From CAZRSW01 sp964602845 (GTDB lineage Bacteria > Chloroflexota > Dehalococcoidia > Lucifugimonadales > UBA826), in contig CAZRSW010000005.1 of assembly GCA_964602845.1 (NCBI GenBank), positions 62,001-126,000 of the forward strand: a stretch of 64,000 nucleotides of DNA, written 5' to 3'. Positions 1-8,715 of this stretch are shown here, piece after piece; the stretch's first letter is position 1; each line of letters begins with the position of its first letter. The notes beneath the pieces were generated by a model, which made no database searches, was not told the origin of the DNA, and saw only the letters and a list, made by a program, of their open reading frames with translations. The position numbers and the translations under genes are program-made.

Positions 1-692
1 CGCTCCAATACCCTTTCCTGGTTCCGTATTGGGACTACACGTCTCGGATCATTTCCGCATGACAAATTCCATGCATTACTTCCTTCAAATCCAAGCTGGG
101 CCTGAATCGCTGCATGATTTTGACTTGCGAGTTGGCCGATAGTGTGTATGCCAAATTTATGTAATCTAGCAATAGTCTCTTCACCAACAGGAAGAAGATC
201 AATTGAAAGAGGATAGAGAAATTTCGAACTCTTCCCAGCCACATTTACAAATCTCCCAGATTCGCACACGAAAGCCGCAGCATACGCTGTAAATTTATCT
301 ACAGCTAAACCAATTCTAGGACGAAGAAAAGAGGGGATCACATCCAAGATCTGAGAAATTATCACTGATTTATCTGAGTTTAAAACACCATCCGTATTGT
401 TTGTTTGGAAGTAAACTTGTCCTAATTGAGCGCACTCAACTTTCGGAGTAATCTGCAACAGTTTTGATACGATCCTTTCGAAAAACATCGTATATTTCTT
501 AACATTTGATTCCAGAAGAACTGCATATGGAAAACGACTTAGCACTGTATTAAGAGACGTACCATGGCGCACACCACGAAGTCCACTAGAACAATCCAAT
601 ACTATCTTTTTACCATCTCCATTATCTGAAAAAACAATGATATCCTCCGAAGATAACTCGGGGTGCTGCCAGATTTCTAGTTTCACTGGCAT
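1..692 (-). CDS. ImuB-like inactive Y-family DNA polymerase, 3' part cut by window edge
   Basis: The frame opens at an ATG at 692 and stays open for 230 codons to the left edge. The protein reads like the palm and little-finger start of a Y-family polymerase. A LDCSSGLRGVR stretch sits near residues 32-42, a Dbh/DinB-like 'GLAVDKFTAYAAA' segment near 128-140, and a helix-hairpin-helix 'RLHKFGIHTIGQLA' near 176-189. The acidic residues of the active polymerases are absent: the first motif has Cys-Ser-Ser after LD, and the usual S-x-D-E segment reads AQLGQVYF. This is the pattern of ImuB, the non-catalytic clamp-binding subunit of the ImuA-ImuB-DnaE2 SOS mutasome. The C-terminus and any imuA or dnaE2 neighbour lie outside the window. 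A divergent DinB is the alternative. Confidence 0.72.
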   Translation of the reverse strand, partial: MPVKLEIWQHPELSSEDIIVFSDNGDGKKIVLDCSSGLRGVRHGTSLNTVLSRFPYAVLLESNVKKYTMFFERIVSKLLQITPKVECAQLGQVYFQTNNTDGVLNSDKSVIISQILDVIPSFLRPRIGLAVDKFTAYAAAFVCESGRFVNVAGKSSKFLYPLSIDLLPVGEETIARLHKFGIHTIGQLASQNHAAIQAQLGFEGSNAWNLSCGNDPRRVVPIRNQERVLE

Positions 693-912
693 ATGAGTGA
701 TAAGTAAACATCCAATCAGCAATTTATGGCCCTCGGCCCGCCAGGATCAGTGCAAAGCAATCTTATATACGAACATTAGTTCTAATATAAGATCATAGCA
801 GAAGGGGAAATGCAAGCCTCAAAGACCTTTATACTAGGTTGACTCTTCTAAAATGCAATGCTATCTTCGATTGCACTAAATACCGTTGAATTAAACATAA
901 CAAGGATGTCAT

Positions 913-1866
913 ATGAGCGTTACCGTGGGAAATGGAGATTTCAAATATGAAGCCATGGACCAATGGCCTATACTACCGCCTGGGATAAATCTCATTGAAA
1001 CCCCTGGGGTGGCAGTGGATTCACAAGATCGAGTGTACATATTCAGTAGAAATACAGACCATCCTGTGATGGTATTTGACCAAGAAGGTAATTTCCAGCA
1101 CGGATTTGGAGCTGGAATATTCAGCAACCGTGCTCACGGCATATTTATTGGTCCAGATGATTCAGTTTACTGCGCAGATGATGGAATACACACTATTACG
1201 AAATTCACTTGTGACGGCGAACTTCTAATGACAATTGGCACACCCGGCCAAGCGTCAGAAATATGGAAAGGTGATCCTTTTAACAAACCTACACATGCCG
1301 CAGTATCTAAAAAATCCGGTGATATATTTATCACCGATGGATATGGGAATTTCCGGGTACACAAATATTCCCCCGAGGGAGACCTGATCAAATCTTGGGG
1401 TGAACCTGGGATTGATCCGGGGCAATTCCTTAGACCACATAATATAACCGTGGATGATTCCGACAGAGTCATTGTTGCAGACAGAGAAGCTCACAGGGTA
1501 CAAGTATTCGACACCGATGGAAATATCCTCGACGTGTGGAACAACATTTTTCTGCCCAACGGCTTGACGATAGGCCCTGATGGAAACATATACATAGGTG
1601 AACTTCCAGGTGCTACACAATCTGACCCAACACCTCCAAATCATGGCCACAACATTAGCATCATAAGCCCAGAAGGCAAGAGGCTAGCACGTATAGGGCA
1701 TCCAGAAGAAGGAGAAGAACCTGGTAAATTCATTGCCCCTCACGGAATAGGAGTGGACTCAAGTGGAAGCATATACGTTGGTGAAGTTTCGTTCACTATC
1801 AGGGGACGCCACATGGAACCGCCAAAGGAATTACGAAGTCTCAGCAAACTCCAGAAAGTTACCTAA
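913..1866 (+). CDS. NHL-repeat six-bladed beta-propeller protein
   Basis: The 317-residue protein has repeated blades of the type 'P.GVAVDSQDRVYIFSR', 'HGIFIGPDDSVYCAD', 'HNITVDDSDRVIVADREAHRVQVFDTDG' and 'NGLTIGPDGNIYIGE'. These are NHL/SMP-30-like propeller repeats. The closest named family in style is the peptidyl-alpha-hydroxyglycine alpha-amidating lyase type of NHL protein. Many bacterial members have no known reaction, so only the fold is assigned. No signal peptide is visible and the start is the ATG just after 'GTCAT'. It is monocistronic and converges on the acetyltransferase gene 16 bp downstream. A lactonase or hydrolase role for sugar lactones is possible but unproven. Confidence 0.75.
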   Translation: MSVTVGNGDFKYEAMDQWPILPPGINLIETPGVAVDSQDRVYIFSRNTDHPVMVFDQEGNFQHGFGAGIFSNRAHGIFIGPDDSVYCADDGIHTITKFTCDGELLMTIGTPGQASEIWKGDPFNKPTHAAVSKKSGDIFITDGYGNFRVHKYSPEGDLIKSWGEPGIDPGQFLRPHNITVDDSDRVIVADREAHRVQVFDTDGNILDVWNNIFLPNGLTIGPDGNIYIGELPGATQSDPTPPNHGHNISIISPEGKRLARIGHPEEGEEPGKFIAPHGIGVDSSGSIYVGEVSFTIRGRHMEPPKELRSLSKLQKVT

Positions 1867-1882
1867 GAATAGCTAGCCCGAG

Positions 1883-2473
1883 TTATATATTGCACAAGCA
1901 GTTCGGATCTGGCCATTTTTTGGGGATCAATTGTATCTCTTGGCAAATCTTGTAGACTTTCATACCCCGTGCTCTATAGTTCGTTAAAGCATTAGGGTGA
2001 TCCAAGCAGCAAGTATGCAACCATGGACGCGATGCTCCTAAATCAAAAGCACATCCAAGGGCATGAGTAAGCATGTAGCCCCCAAGACCTACTCCAATTG
2101 CATTTGCCCTCAACCCTAAGTAACAAATCTCCATATCGCCATCTTTCTGACTTTCCAGCTCATAATACCCAAGAGTTTCATGGCTAGATCTCATAATCCA
2201 AAGACTAACGAAAGGATCAGAAAACCGATCACGCCATTGATCTAGACTCCAACTATACCGATCTAACCAATACCATCCCTTACCCACGTCTAGATAAAGA
2301 GACCGCGCAAAGCCAGGTGATGGGTTATAAACCTGATGCACCTTGACTGAATCATCTTCATTGATCATAGGATTGATTTGGGCACGAGACACTAATTCAA
2401 GATAATAGACTTTGGTCGTATATTCTCTAGTTCCCCCTGTGGAGAATCTATCATTTCCTGTATCTATGCTCAT
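1883..2473 (-). CDS. GNAT-family N-acetyltransferase
   Basis: This 196-residue protein has the GNAT core. A beta4 strand 'EICYLGLRANAIGVGLGGYML' carries the acetyl-CoA pyrophosphate loop (A-I-G-V-G-L-G) near residues 125-140, followed by 'PNALTNYRARGMKVYK', the usual N-x-x-A-x-x-x-Y-x-x-x-G-F/M motif near 160-175. The acceptor substrate cannot be told. It begins 3 bp after the stop of the MFS transporter, which itself follows the enolase-family gene, so the three probably form one transcript running leftwards from about 4874. An N-acetylation step on an amino or amino-sugar substrate imported by the MFS protein is an inference. Confidence 0.7.
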   Translation of the reverse strand: MSIDTGNDRFSTGGTREYTTKVYYLELVSRAQINPMINEDDSVKVHQVYNPSPGFARSLYLDVGKGWYWLDRYSWSLDQWRDRFSDPFVSLWIMRSSHETLGYYELESQKDGDMEICYLGLRANAIGVGLGGYMLTHALGCAFDLGASRPWLHTCCLDHPNALTNYRARGMKVYKICQEIQLIPKKWPDPNCLCNI

Positions 2474-2476
2474 CGG

Positions 2477-3727
2477 TTACACACGATCGGAAGATTTCAA
2501 AGGCAGAAAAGCCAATATAATTGCGCCTACTACCATAAGAACACCCACATAGTAAAAAACATAGTTCATCGAATATGTATCGTATAGAAACCCAGCTATA
2601 AGAGGTGATAGAGCACTAAACACAAACTTTACAAAAGAAAGGGATCCAAGGGTGGTAGTTGCTACATTTTCTCCAACAATATCTAAAGCAGCGGCTGTCA
2701 AAATAGGTTGATCACTATAAAAAAAAGTTCCTAATAACGCTATCAATATCACCAATGAAACACCCTCTCCATATGGTGCCATAAGAAAAACTATAATCCC
2801 ATCGAATATCATACCGGGTACAAGTATCAATCTCCTGCCATGTTTATCTGACAGATACCCCATGAGAGGTGTAAAAACTATCCCTACTGCTACCAGCAAC
2901 CCAAAATAGACTCCCCTTTCTAAATCCGATAGACCAACGTCATTGCTTAGATATGATGGCAAAAACGTAATTAACGCTACGAATGCCATAGCTCGTATAC
3001 TACCCACTAAAGTGATACCCCAAAGAAGTGGACTCCTGAGAATGGACCTTGTGATACTACGCCTATTGGTCTCACCAGACTTACTTTCAGTACCATCACA
3101 ATCTTCAAAGCTCGTTTTACCTATGTCTTTGAATGCCCAGTAGACAACTAGGGCAAGCATCATAGGTACAATCGCATAGATGGAAAGTATATCTTTCCAG
3201 GCAAGATAACCTAGGAGAAATCCCGTTGCGATTGGACTAACAGCATCACCGATATTCCCTCCTATTCCATGAAATGACAGCGCTGTACCCCTACGGTGTG
3301 AGTAGTGATGGGAGAGAGATGCCATTGCCGGGAGATGCCACATCGAAGCGGACACCGCGACAAGAGCAACTCCAGCTAGTAGGACAGGGAAAAGGGATGC
3401 TTGCCCCACAATTAGCCATCCGAGCCCAAACCCCCCCATGCAGAGTGCCAAAATTAGTCCCCAATATCTTCTAAAAACATCTGCGAGGATGCCACCAGGT
3501 AAAGTTACAATCCCTGACACTGTCTCTCTTACTGTAGATATCAAACCTACACCGACTTTTGACAACCCGAATGCAAGTTCAATTTCCGGCAGTAAGACTA
3601 TGAAGGATTGAAGAAACCAATGAAAGACACCATGACCGCTAGTAAGCCCAGCAATTATGAAGTTCCCTGCGCCTCTAATATCACCATGATGTGGATTATT
3701 ATCTTCCACATCATCCAAATGCGACAC
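2477..3727 (-). CDS. MFS transporter
   Basis: A 416-residue integral membrane protein with about twelve hydrophobic segments. Typical MFS loop motifs are present: after TM2 'GILADVFRRYWG' (the G-x-x-x-D-R-x-G-R region in relaxed form) and in the second half 'MGYLSDKHGRRLIL'. The central cytoplasmic loop is hydrophilic and charged (near residues 205-225). The family assignment is secure; the substrate is not. Its place between an enolase-superfamily gene (28 bp upstream) and an acetyltransferase (3 bp downstream) suggests that it imports the organic acid acted on by the enolase-family enzyme. Export is also possible. Confidence 0.82.
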   Translation of the reverse strand: MSHLDDVEDNNPHHGDIRGAGNFIIAGLTSGHGVFHWFLQSFIVLLPEIELAFGLSKVGVGLISTVRETVSGIVTLPGGILADVFRRYWGLILALCMGGFGLGWLIVGQASLFPVLLAGVALVAVSASMWHLPAMASLSHHYSHRRGTALSFHGIGGNIGDAVSPIATGFLLGYLAWKDILSIYAIVPMMLALVVYWAFKDIGKTSFEDCDGTESKSGETNRRSITRSILRSPLLWGITLVGSIRAMAFVALITFLPSYLSNDVGLSDLERGVYFGLLVAVGIVFTPLMGYLSDKHGRRLILVPGMIFDGIIVFLMAPYGEGVSLVILIALLGTFFYSDQPILTAAALDIVGENVATTTLGSLSFVKFVFSALSPLIAGFLYDTYSMNYVFYYVGVLMVVGAIILAFLPLKSSDRV

Positions 3728-3755
3728 TCTACTTTCCTCTGCACATGGTAAACAT

Positions 3756-4874
3756 TTATCCCACTTTGTACATATCGAGCAAGTCCATATTAAGTTCGAA
3801 CCCTATTCCAGGCCTATCTGGAACAGTCACATATCCATCATCGTCCGGAACCATCCTGGGTAGAAACATTTCTGCTCTAAGGGGATCAACAGCAACAGGG
3901 TAATATTCTAGAAATTCTCCATGAGGTATTGCAGCAGCCAAAGGCAACTGTAGTTCCTGGCAACCATGGGGAGCAATAGATATACCTTTTTTTAAAGCTA
4001 GATCAGTGACATCTTTAGCAACGTCATATCCAGGGCAAATAGTGACGTCGACATTTAAAATATCGGCACCAGCATGATCCAATAAAGTCTCAAAATGAGA
4101 TAAATGATATCCGTTCTCGCCAGTAGCTATCTTTACCCCGGATCTGTTTCTGAGAATCCCATGTTCTTTATAGCGATGGATGGGCATAGGTTCCTCAAAC
4201 CAATAAACGCCGAATTTTTCAAGCTCTTCCGCAAATGAAAGGGATTGCTCTAAGTTTAATGCACAATTAGCATCGGCCATAAGTACCACATCATCACCGA
4301 TCGCCTTGCGTGCCGCTTCAACTCTAAGCATGTCACCATTTACACCAACCCGAGGGTCCCCGATTTTTATCTTTACCGCACCTGCCTTCATTTCATATAC
4401 ATTGAACCGAACTTCTTCTTGCAGCTCTTCCAACCCCTTACCTTCAGCATAGTAACCACCGGCAATATAAGTGCGGATCCGGCTCTGTGCTCCTCCTAAG
4501 AGTTTATGAATAGATTTACCCTCCACCTTACCTTTGATATCCCAACATGCGATATTTATTGCCGCGAGGACTTGGGTATTAACTCCCCCAGGGCCGAGAA
4601 TCTTAATATGCTTTTCGCCGAGATCCTCTGCTATGGCACGCGTATCCATCGGATTACGACCTATAAGCAAATCTCTAAAATACTCTACAAACGGCGGGAA
4701 AATGTTCAGCGGACGCTCAGCTGCCGTGCCCCCATTCCATCCAAACCCATCGACACCTTCATCAGTTTTTACCGTCACTTTATGCAATCTGCCTGGTCCA
4801 TAAAAATGACCCCCGTTCCATATTCCTGGGCGTTCCCATTCAAAAACTTCACTCTCTACATCTATGATCTTCAT
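3756..4874 (-). CDS. Enolase-superfamily enzyme, mandelate racemase subgroup (acid-sugar dehydratase-like)
   Basis: The 372-residue protein has the N-terminal capping domain and a TIM barrel with the full set of superfamily residues. These are K168-I-K170 at the end of the second strand, D201 (ADAN), E227 (FEEP) and E253 (TGEN) as Mg2+ ligands, a His in 'IAPHG' as opposite-face base, and Glu in 'FLEYYP'. This is the mandelate racemase-type arrangement, which abstracts the alpha proton of a carboxylate and racemises or dehydrates it. The exact substrate cannot be read from the sequence. It is first gene of a probable operon with an MFS permease and a GNAT enzyme, and diverges from a flavin monooxygenase across 62 bp. 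Confidence 0.85.
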   Translation of the reverse strand: MKIIDVESEVFEWERPGIWNGGHFYGPGRLHKVTVKTDEGVDGFGWNGGTAAERPLNIFPPFVEYFRDLLIGRNPMDTRAIAEDLGEKHIKILGPGGVNTQVLAAINIACWDIKGKVEGKSIHKLLGGAQSRIRTYIAGGYYAEGKGLEELQEEVRFNVYEMKAGAVKIKIGDPRVGVNGDMLRVEAARKAIGDDVVLMADANCALNLEQSLSFAEELEKFGVYWFEEPMPIHRYKEHGILRNRSGVKIATGENGYHLSHFETLLDHAGADILNVDVTICPGYDVAKDVTDLALKKGISIAPHGCQELQLPLAAAIPHGEFLEYYPVAVDPLRAEMFLPRMVPDDDGYVTVPDRPGIGFELNMDLLDMYKVG

Positions 4875-4936
4875 AACACTCCAACTCCATCAATAATCTA
4901 TTCCACCATCATTCTGATATCCTAATTATAGTTATC

Positions 4937-6004
4937 ATGGTCAAAATTAACGATATCACCTTAACAGTAGTGGACCAATCGCCTATACGCAAAGGGGGTA
5001 CGCCCAGTGACGCTCTAAAAGAGACCGTGGAACTAGCCTGTCACGTCGAGTCAGAAGGATATACACGATTCTGGGTGTCGGAACACCACAACTCAAACTC
5101 ATTTTCAGGAACAAGCCCTGAGATACTTATAGGCCAGATAGCAGCAAAAACCAGGCGGATAAGGGTTGGCAGTGGAGGAGTCATGCTGAGCCATTATTCA
5201 GCATTAAAAGTGGCAGAACAGTTCAGCGTTTTAGACTCATTTTACCCGGGAAGAATTGACCTCGGCATAGGTCGTGCTCCTGGAAGTGACCGACGGACCG
5301 CAGCTGCCTTAACATATCCTCGGCCACAAATAGATATTAGCAATGATTTCCCCCAGATGATAGAAGATCTTATCCGGTTTCTTAACGGTGGCATTCAAAG
5401 AGGACACCCTCTTGAGGGGATCAACTCACACCCGGGAGGCACAAAGACTTCAGCACCAGCCATATGGCTGCTCGGTTCCAGTGATTACAGTGCAAGGCTC
5501 GCTGGTAAGTTAGGGTTGCCGTTCAGCTTCGCAGATTTTTTTGGGAACACAGGTGATTACGGACCACAAGTGACCGAAATATATAGAAAACAGTTCGAAC
5601 CGTCCGATTTCTTGGAGCAGCCAAAAGTAAACGTTAGTCTCCAAGTTATATGTGCTCCAACCGAATCAGAAGCCCAAATCATGAGCTCATCGAGGAATCT
5701 TAATAAGATGTTATCGACAATAGGTTTATCGACTAACGGGTTAATCCCCCCTGAAGAGGCAGTTGCTTGGCCATTGGAAAAGGACCTAAAGGAGTATATG
5801 GATCAATCAACAAAAACTTACATTGACGGGGATCCCGATCAAGTAAAAGAAGGGATCCTCGCCGCATCAGAAAGATATGCGACAGGAGATATCGGGATTG
5901 TGACCAATTGCTATGATTTTGAACAGCGTAAAAAATCATATTCACTGGTATCAAAATCACTCGGACTTTCTGCGAAACACAATTCAGAAACAAACAATCT
6001 ATGA
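4937..6004 (+). CDS. Luciferase-like FMN-dependent monooxygenase (LLM class)
   Basis: The 355-residue protein is a bacterial-luciferase-fold oxidoreductase of the 'luciferase family oxidoreductase, group 1' type (E. coli YhbW-like). It has 'VVDQSPIRKG' at the N-terminus, 'FWVSEHHN' and 'SGTSPEILIGQIAAKT' near residues 45-72, 'GSGGVMLSHYSALKVAEQF' and the 'IDLGIGRAPG' motif near 115. Such enzymes use reduced FMN and O2 to oxygenate or cleave organic compounds. The physiological substrate is unknown. It is transcribed alone, divergently from the enolase-family operon, and converges on the next MFS gene. Paralogous flavin monooxygenases are a known expansion in SAR202 bacteria. Confidence 0.85.
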   Translation: MVKINDITLTVVDQSPIRKGGTPSDALKETVELACHVESEGYTRFWVSEHHNSNSFSGTSPEILIGQIAAKTRRIRVGSGGVMLSHYSALKVAEQFSVLDSFYPGRIDLGIGRAPGSDRRTAAALTYPRPQIDISNDFPQMIEDLIRFLNGGIQRGHPLEGINSHPGGTKTSAPAIWLLGSSDYSARLAGKLGLPFSFADFFGNTGDYGPQVTEIYRKQFEPSDFLEQPKVNVSLQVICAPTESEAQIMSSSRNLNKMLSTIGLSTNGLIPPEEAVAWPLEKDLKEYMDQSTKTYIDGDPDQVKEGILAASERYATGDIGIVTNCYDFEQRKKSYSLVSKSLGLSAKHNSETNNL

Positions 6005-6042
6005 TAGCTGATAAGAGGTACTTGATAGTCCTAAACGTGCTG

Positions 6043-7347
6043 TTATCTGCTCGCCAAGTTCTTCGGCTTCACAGCAAACAGGAAACAAAAGGCACCCAAG
6101 GTGGCACAACAACCCAATACAGCGAAAGCAATTTTGTAATCGCCTTGCCAATCTCTAATGACACCGGCTAACACAGGCCCAACTAATAAGAAAACATTCA
6201 TGGGGACCTGTGATATTCCCATGATTTTTCCATAATTTTTCCTGCCAAAATAGTCACCTCGTATCGCAGATGAAATTGGACTCCGTCCTCCAAATCCCAT
6301 ACCAAAAAGAATGGCAAATCCATAAGCCACTAGTAAATTTGGAGGCCCAAACGTAAGAAGGAAGACCGATGCGGCCTGAAACAAACTAAAAATCATTAAA
6401 GCAACATTTTTAGGCATTCTATCACCTAAATAACCACCTACAATTTGAAATACCATGGAGATCGCCGTGTATGCAGAAACTACATAGGCACCTGTTTGCA
6501 AGCCATAGCCTATATCAGTCATCATCGGAGCTAGATGCAACATCAGTGCGAGAAGGACCATTGATACGAGACCATGACCTATCCCTATGAACCAAAAGGA
6601 AGGCTCACGCAAAGCTTGTGACACAGTAAAGTCTGGGCTGTGTTGTGATGGAGATGCACCTGACCCATCGGTAACATCAGCATCCAGAGATGCTATCCCG
6701 TCAGGACTGAGACCATATTCTTCAGGCCTATTTCTCAACAAACGGGTTAATGGAAAAGAAACTACGATTATCACCACACCAATTAGTAGAGCGGTGTTAC
6801 TCCAACCCATCCTCTCCGGAAAGTCAGGATCCATCATCCAAGCTAACACCGGGATCAAAAGCAATGAACCGAGCCTCCCTACTGCACTGCCCATACCCAT
6901 TGCTATAGACCGATATTTGATAAACCAATTATTGATCATCGTGTTTAAGGCCAACCAGCCACCGATACCCTGGCCCAACGCTATGACTAGATAAGAAACA
7001 TAGAATAATGTCAATCCATTTATCCTACTGAACAAAACCCACCCCAAACCCATTATTAACATGCCAACGAAAACCATCCGTTTAGTCCCTATTTTATCGA
7101 TGAGATAACCTTCTGCTGGACCTAATATGCCACCCTCAACACGGGTAAGAGTTAGTGCTATAGACAACTTGGTGCGATTCCATCCAAAGGCACGTTCCAA
7201 TGCAACCGCCCATAGACCCATTGCATGAAAAAGTGGTGTAGTGGAAGCCAACATGATCAGTCCAACGACAGGTACCAAATACCATCCATAGAAGGAGTCT
7301 AAAGCTCGTATTGATACCAACGACAGTCTATGTTTGATGTCTTTCAA
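6043..7347 (-). CDS. MFS transporter, monocarboxylate/oxalate-type
   Basis: A 434-residue polytopic protein with about twelve hydrophobic segments and a long hydrophilic central loop (near residues 205-240). The first half contains 'WNRTKLSIALTLTRVEGGILGP' and 'LIDKIGTKRMVFVGM'; the second half contains 'GGYLGDRMPKN' after TM8. The arrangement resembles the OFA/monocarboxylate type of MFS carrier, where a 'FGWNRT' segment precedes TM2. A carboxylate substrate is therefore plausible but not shown. It converges with the flavin monooxygenase gene and has no co-directional partner within 200 bp. Confidence 0.8.
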   Translation of the reverse strand: MKDIKHRLSLVSIRALDSFYGWYLVPVVGLIMLASTTPLFHAMGLWAVALERAFGWNRTKLSIALTLTRVEGGILGPAEGYLIDKIGTKRMVFVGMLIMGLGWVLFSRINGLTLFYVSYLVIALGQGIGGWLALNTMINNWFIKYRSIAMGMGSAVGRLGSLLLIPVLAWMMDPDFPERMGWSNTALLIGVVIIVVSFPLTRLLRNRPEEYGLSPDGIASLDADVTDGSGASPSQHSPDFTVSQALREPSFWFIGIGHGLVSMVLLALMLHLAPMMTDIGYGLQTGAYVVSAYTAISMVFQIVGGYLGDRMPKNVALMIFSLFQAASVFLLTFGPPNLLVAYGFAILFGMGFGGRSPISSAIRGDYFGRKNYGKIMGISQVPMNVFLLVGPVLAGVIRDWQGDYKIAFAVLGCCATLGAFCFLFAVKPKNLASR

Positions 7348-7561
7348 TAAATATCACCATGCAGACCCCAAGACCACGAGTTGTCTCGTTCAAGAAATAG
7401 GCTATCCGAATTAGTAGAAATATGGTCCATATTTTTCGATTCCTCCTGCTACCTCCCTCAACAATCTGTATCACGTGATTCTATTACAGAAACAACTTCC
7501 CAAAAATAGTTATTATAATCACCTAGAAATTAGTGATAATTATGGAAAATTTGGGTGGACG

Positions 7562-8713
7562 TCAGCCTACAATATTTTGATTTTTTAGGGATGTTATTGT
7601 GGCTTGTGACAATCCAAGTCCCTGAAGTATTTCATCAGTATGCTCTCCAATTGAGGGTGCTCCCACATCACTTAATTTGCCGGGTGTTCTCGAAAAATTG
7701 AACGGCAACCCAGACATCCAAATATTGTCGGAGGTCGGCATATTTAACTCCGTCAGCATATTGGTTGCTTTTGCCTGAGGCTCATCGTGGATTTCTGTCA
7801 TTTGACGAGATATTCCAATTCGTATGCCTAGTTTTCTTAGACCGTATTCCCAAGTTTTCGCGCTTCTAGATTTAAATACTGCGGAAAAGGCGGTTGCGAT
7901 TTTTTGTGTATTTAGATGCCTAGATTCTATCGATGGATATTTCTCAATTAAACCGTCTAAGGCTAAAAATTTGCAAATTTTGTTCCAAGATAAATTATCA
8001 GAACATGATATGAATATCCATTCATCAGATGTTTCATAAAACCTATATGTGGCGGAAAGGCCCAGATCATTTGCACTAGTTCCACTATCGTTGATGGAAA
8101 CGAATTCTGCAGACTGCAAAGCGGTAGCTGCATTTAGAAGATTGGTCTCAACAAGTTGTCCTTCACCAGTCCGTTTTCTATGAAATAATGCCATAGAAAC
8201 TCCAAATGCTGCCAGGATGGCTGCTGAGTAATCTGATACAGCCGTTCGGAGATATATTGGAGGATTTTGTTCTCCCCCCCCTTGGTCAACCATGATTCCA
8301 CTTTGGGATTGCATTAATGGATCAAAGGCTGGTTGATTGTGGAATGGCCCAGAACTTCCGTAACCAGTAACTGAGGAATAAATGATGTCAGCCTTATGAG
8401 CTCTTAACGTTTCATAGTCTATTTTTAATCTATTAGTAATTCCAGGCCGGAAGTTTTCGTTTACTACATCTGATTTTGCTACAAGTTGGTATAAGATATT
8501 TCTTCCTTCAGGGTGTTTGAGATTTAAGCAGAGGGCTTTTTTACCTCTATTCCATGAGTTAAAAGCAGAACCCTGACTTCTGAAAGCATCACCGGATTCA
8601 GATTCTATTTTGATAACATCCGCGCCAGATTCCGCAAGCAAAGTTCCGCAGTATGCGCCTGCAATGTAGCTCCCGAAATCCAGTACCTTTATTCCCTCAA
8701 GTGGATATCTCAT
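7562..8713 (-). CDS. Class III (CaiB/BaiF) CoA-transferase, catalytic subunit candidate
   Basis: The 383-residue protein has family III CoA-transferase features. The N-terminal 'LEGIKVLDFGSYIAGAYCG' is followed by 'LLAESGADVIKIE', 'NRGKKALCLNLKHPEG' and 'YGSSGP'. An Asp at residue 161 ('AVSDYSAA') lies in the position of the catalytic Asp that forms the acyl-CoA anhydride in formyl-CoA transferase. It starts 2 bp after the stop of the neighbouring paralog, so the two are translationally close. That paralog lacks the Asp, which suggests a heteromeric enzyme with this one as the catalytic chain. Substrate unknown. Confidence 0.85.
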   Translation of the reverse strand: MRYPLEGIKVLDFGSYIAGAYCGTLLAESGADVIKIESESGDAFRSQGSAFNSWNRGKKALCLNLKHPEGRNILYQLVAKSDVVNENFRPGITNRLKIDYETLRAHKADIIYSSVTGYGSSGPFHNQPAFDPLMQSQSGIMVDQGGGEQNPPIYLRTAVSDYSAAILAAFGVSMALFHRKRTGEGQLVETNLLNAATALQSAEFVSINDSGTSANDLGLSATYRFYETSDEWIFISCSDNLSWNKICKFLALDGLIEKYPSIESRHLNTQKIATAFSAVFKSRSAKTWEYGLRKLGIRIGISRQMTEIHDEPQAKATNMLTELNMPTSDNIWMSGLPFNFSRTPGKLSDVGAPSIGEHTDEILQGLGLSQATITSLKNQNIVG

Positions 8714-8715
8714 GA

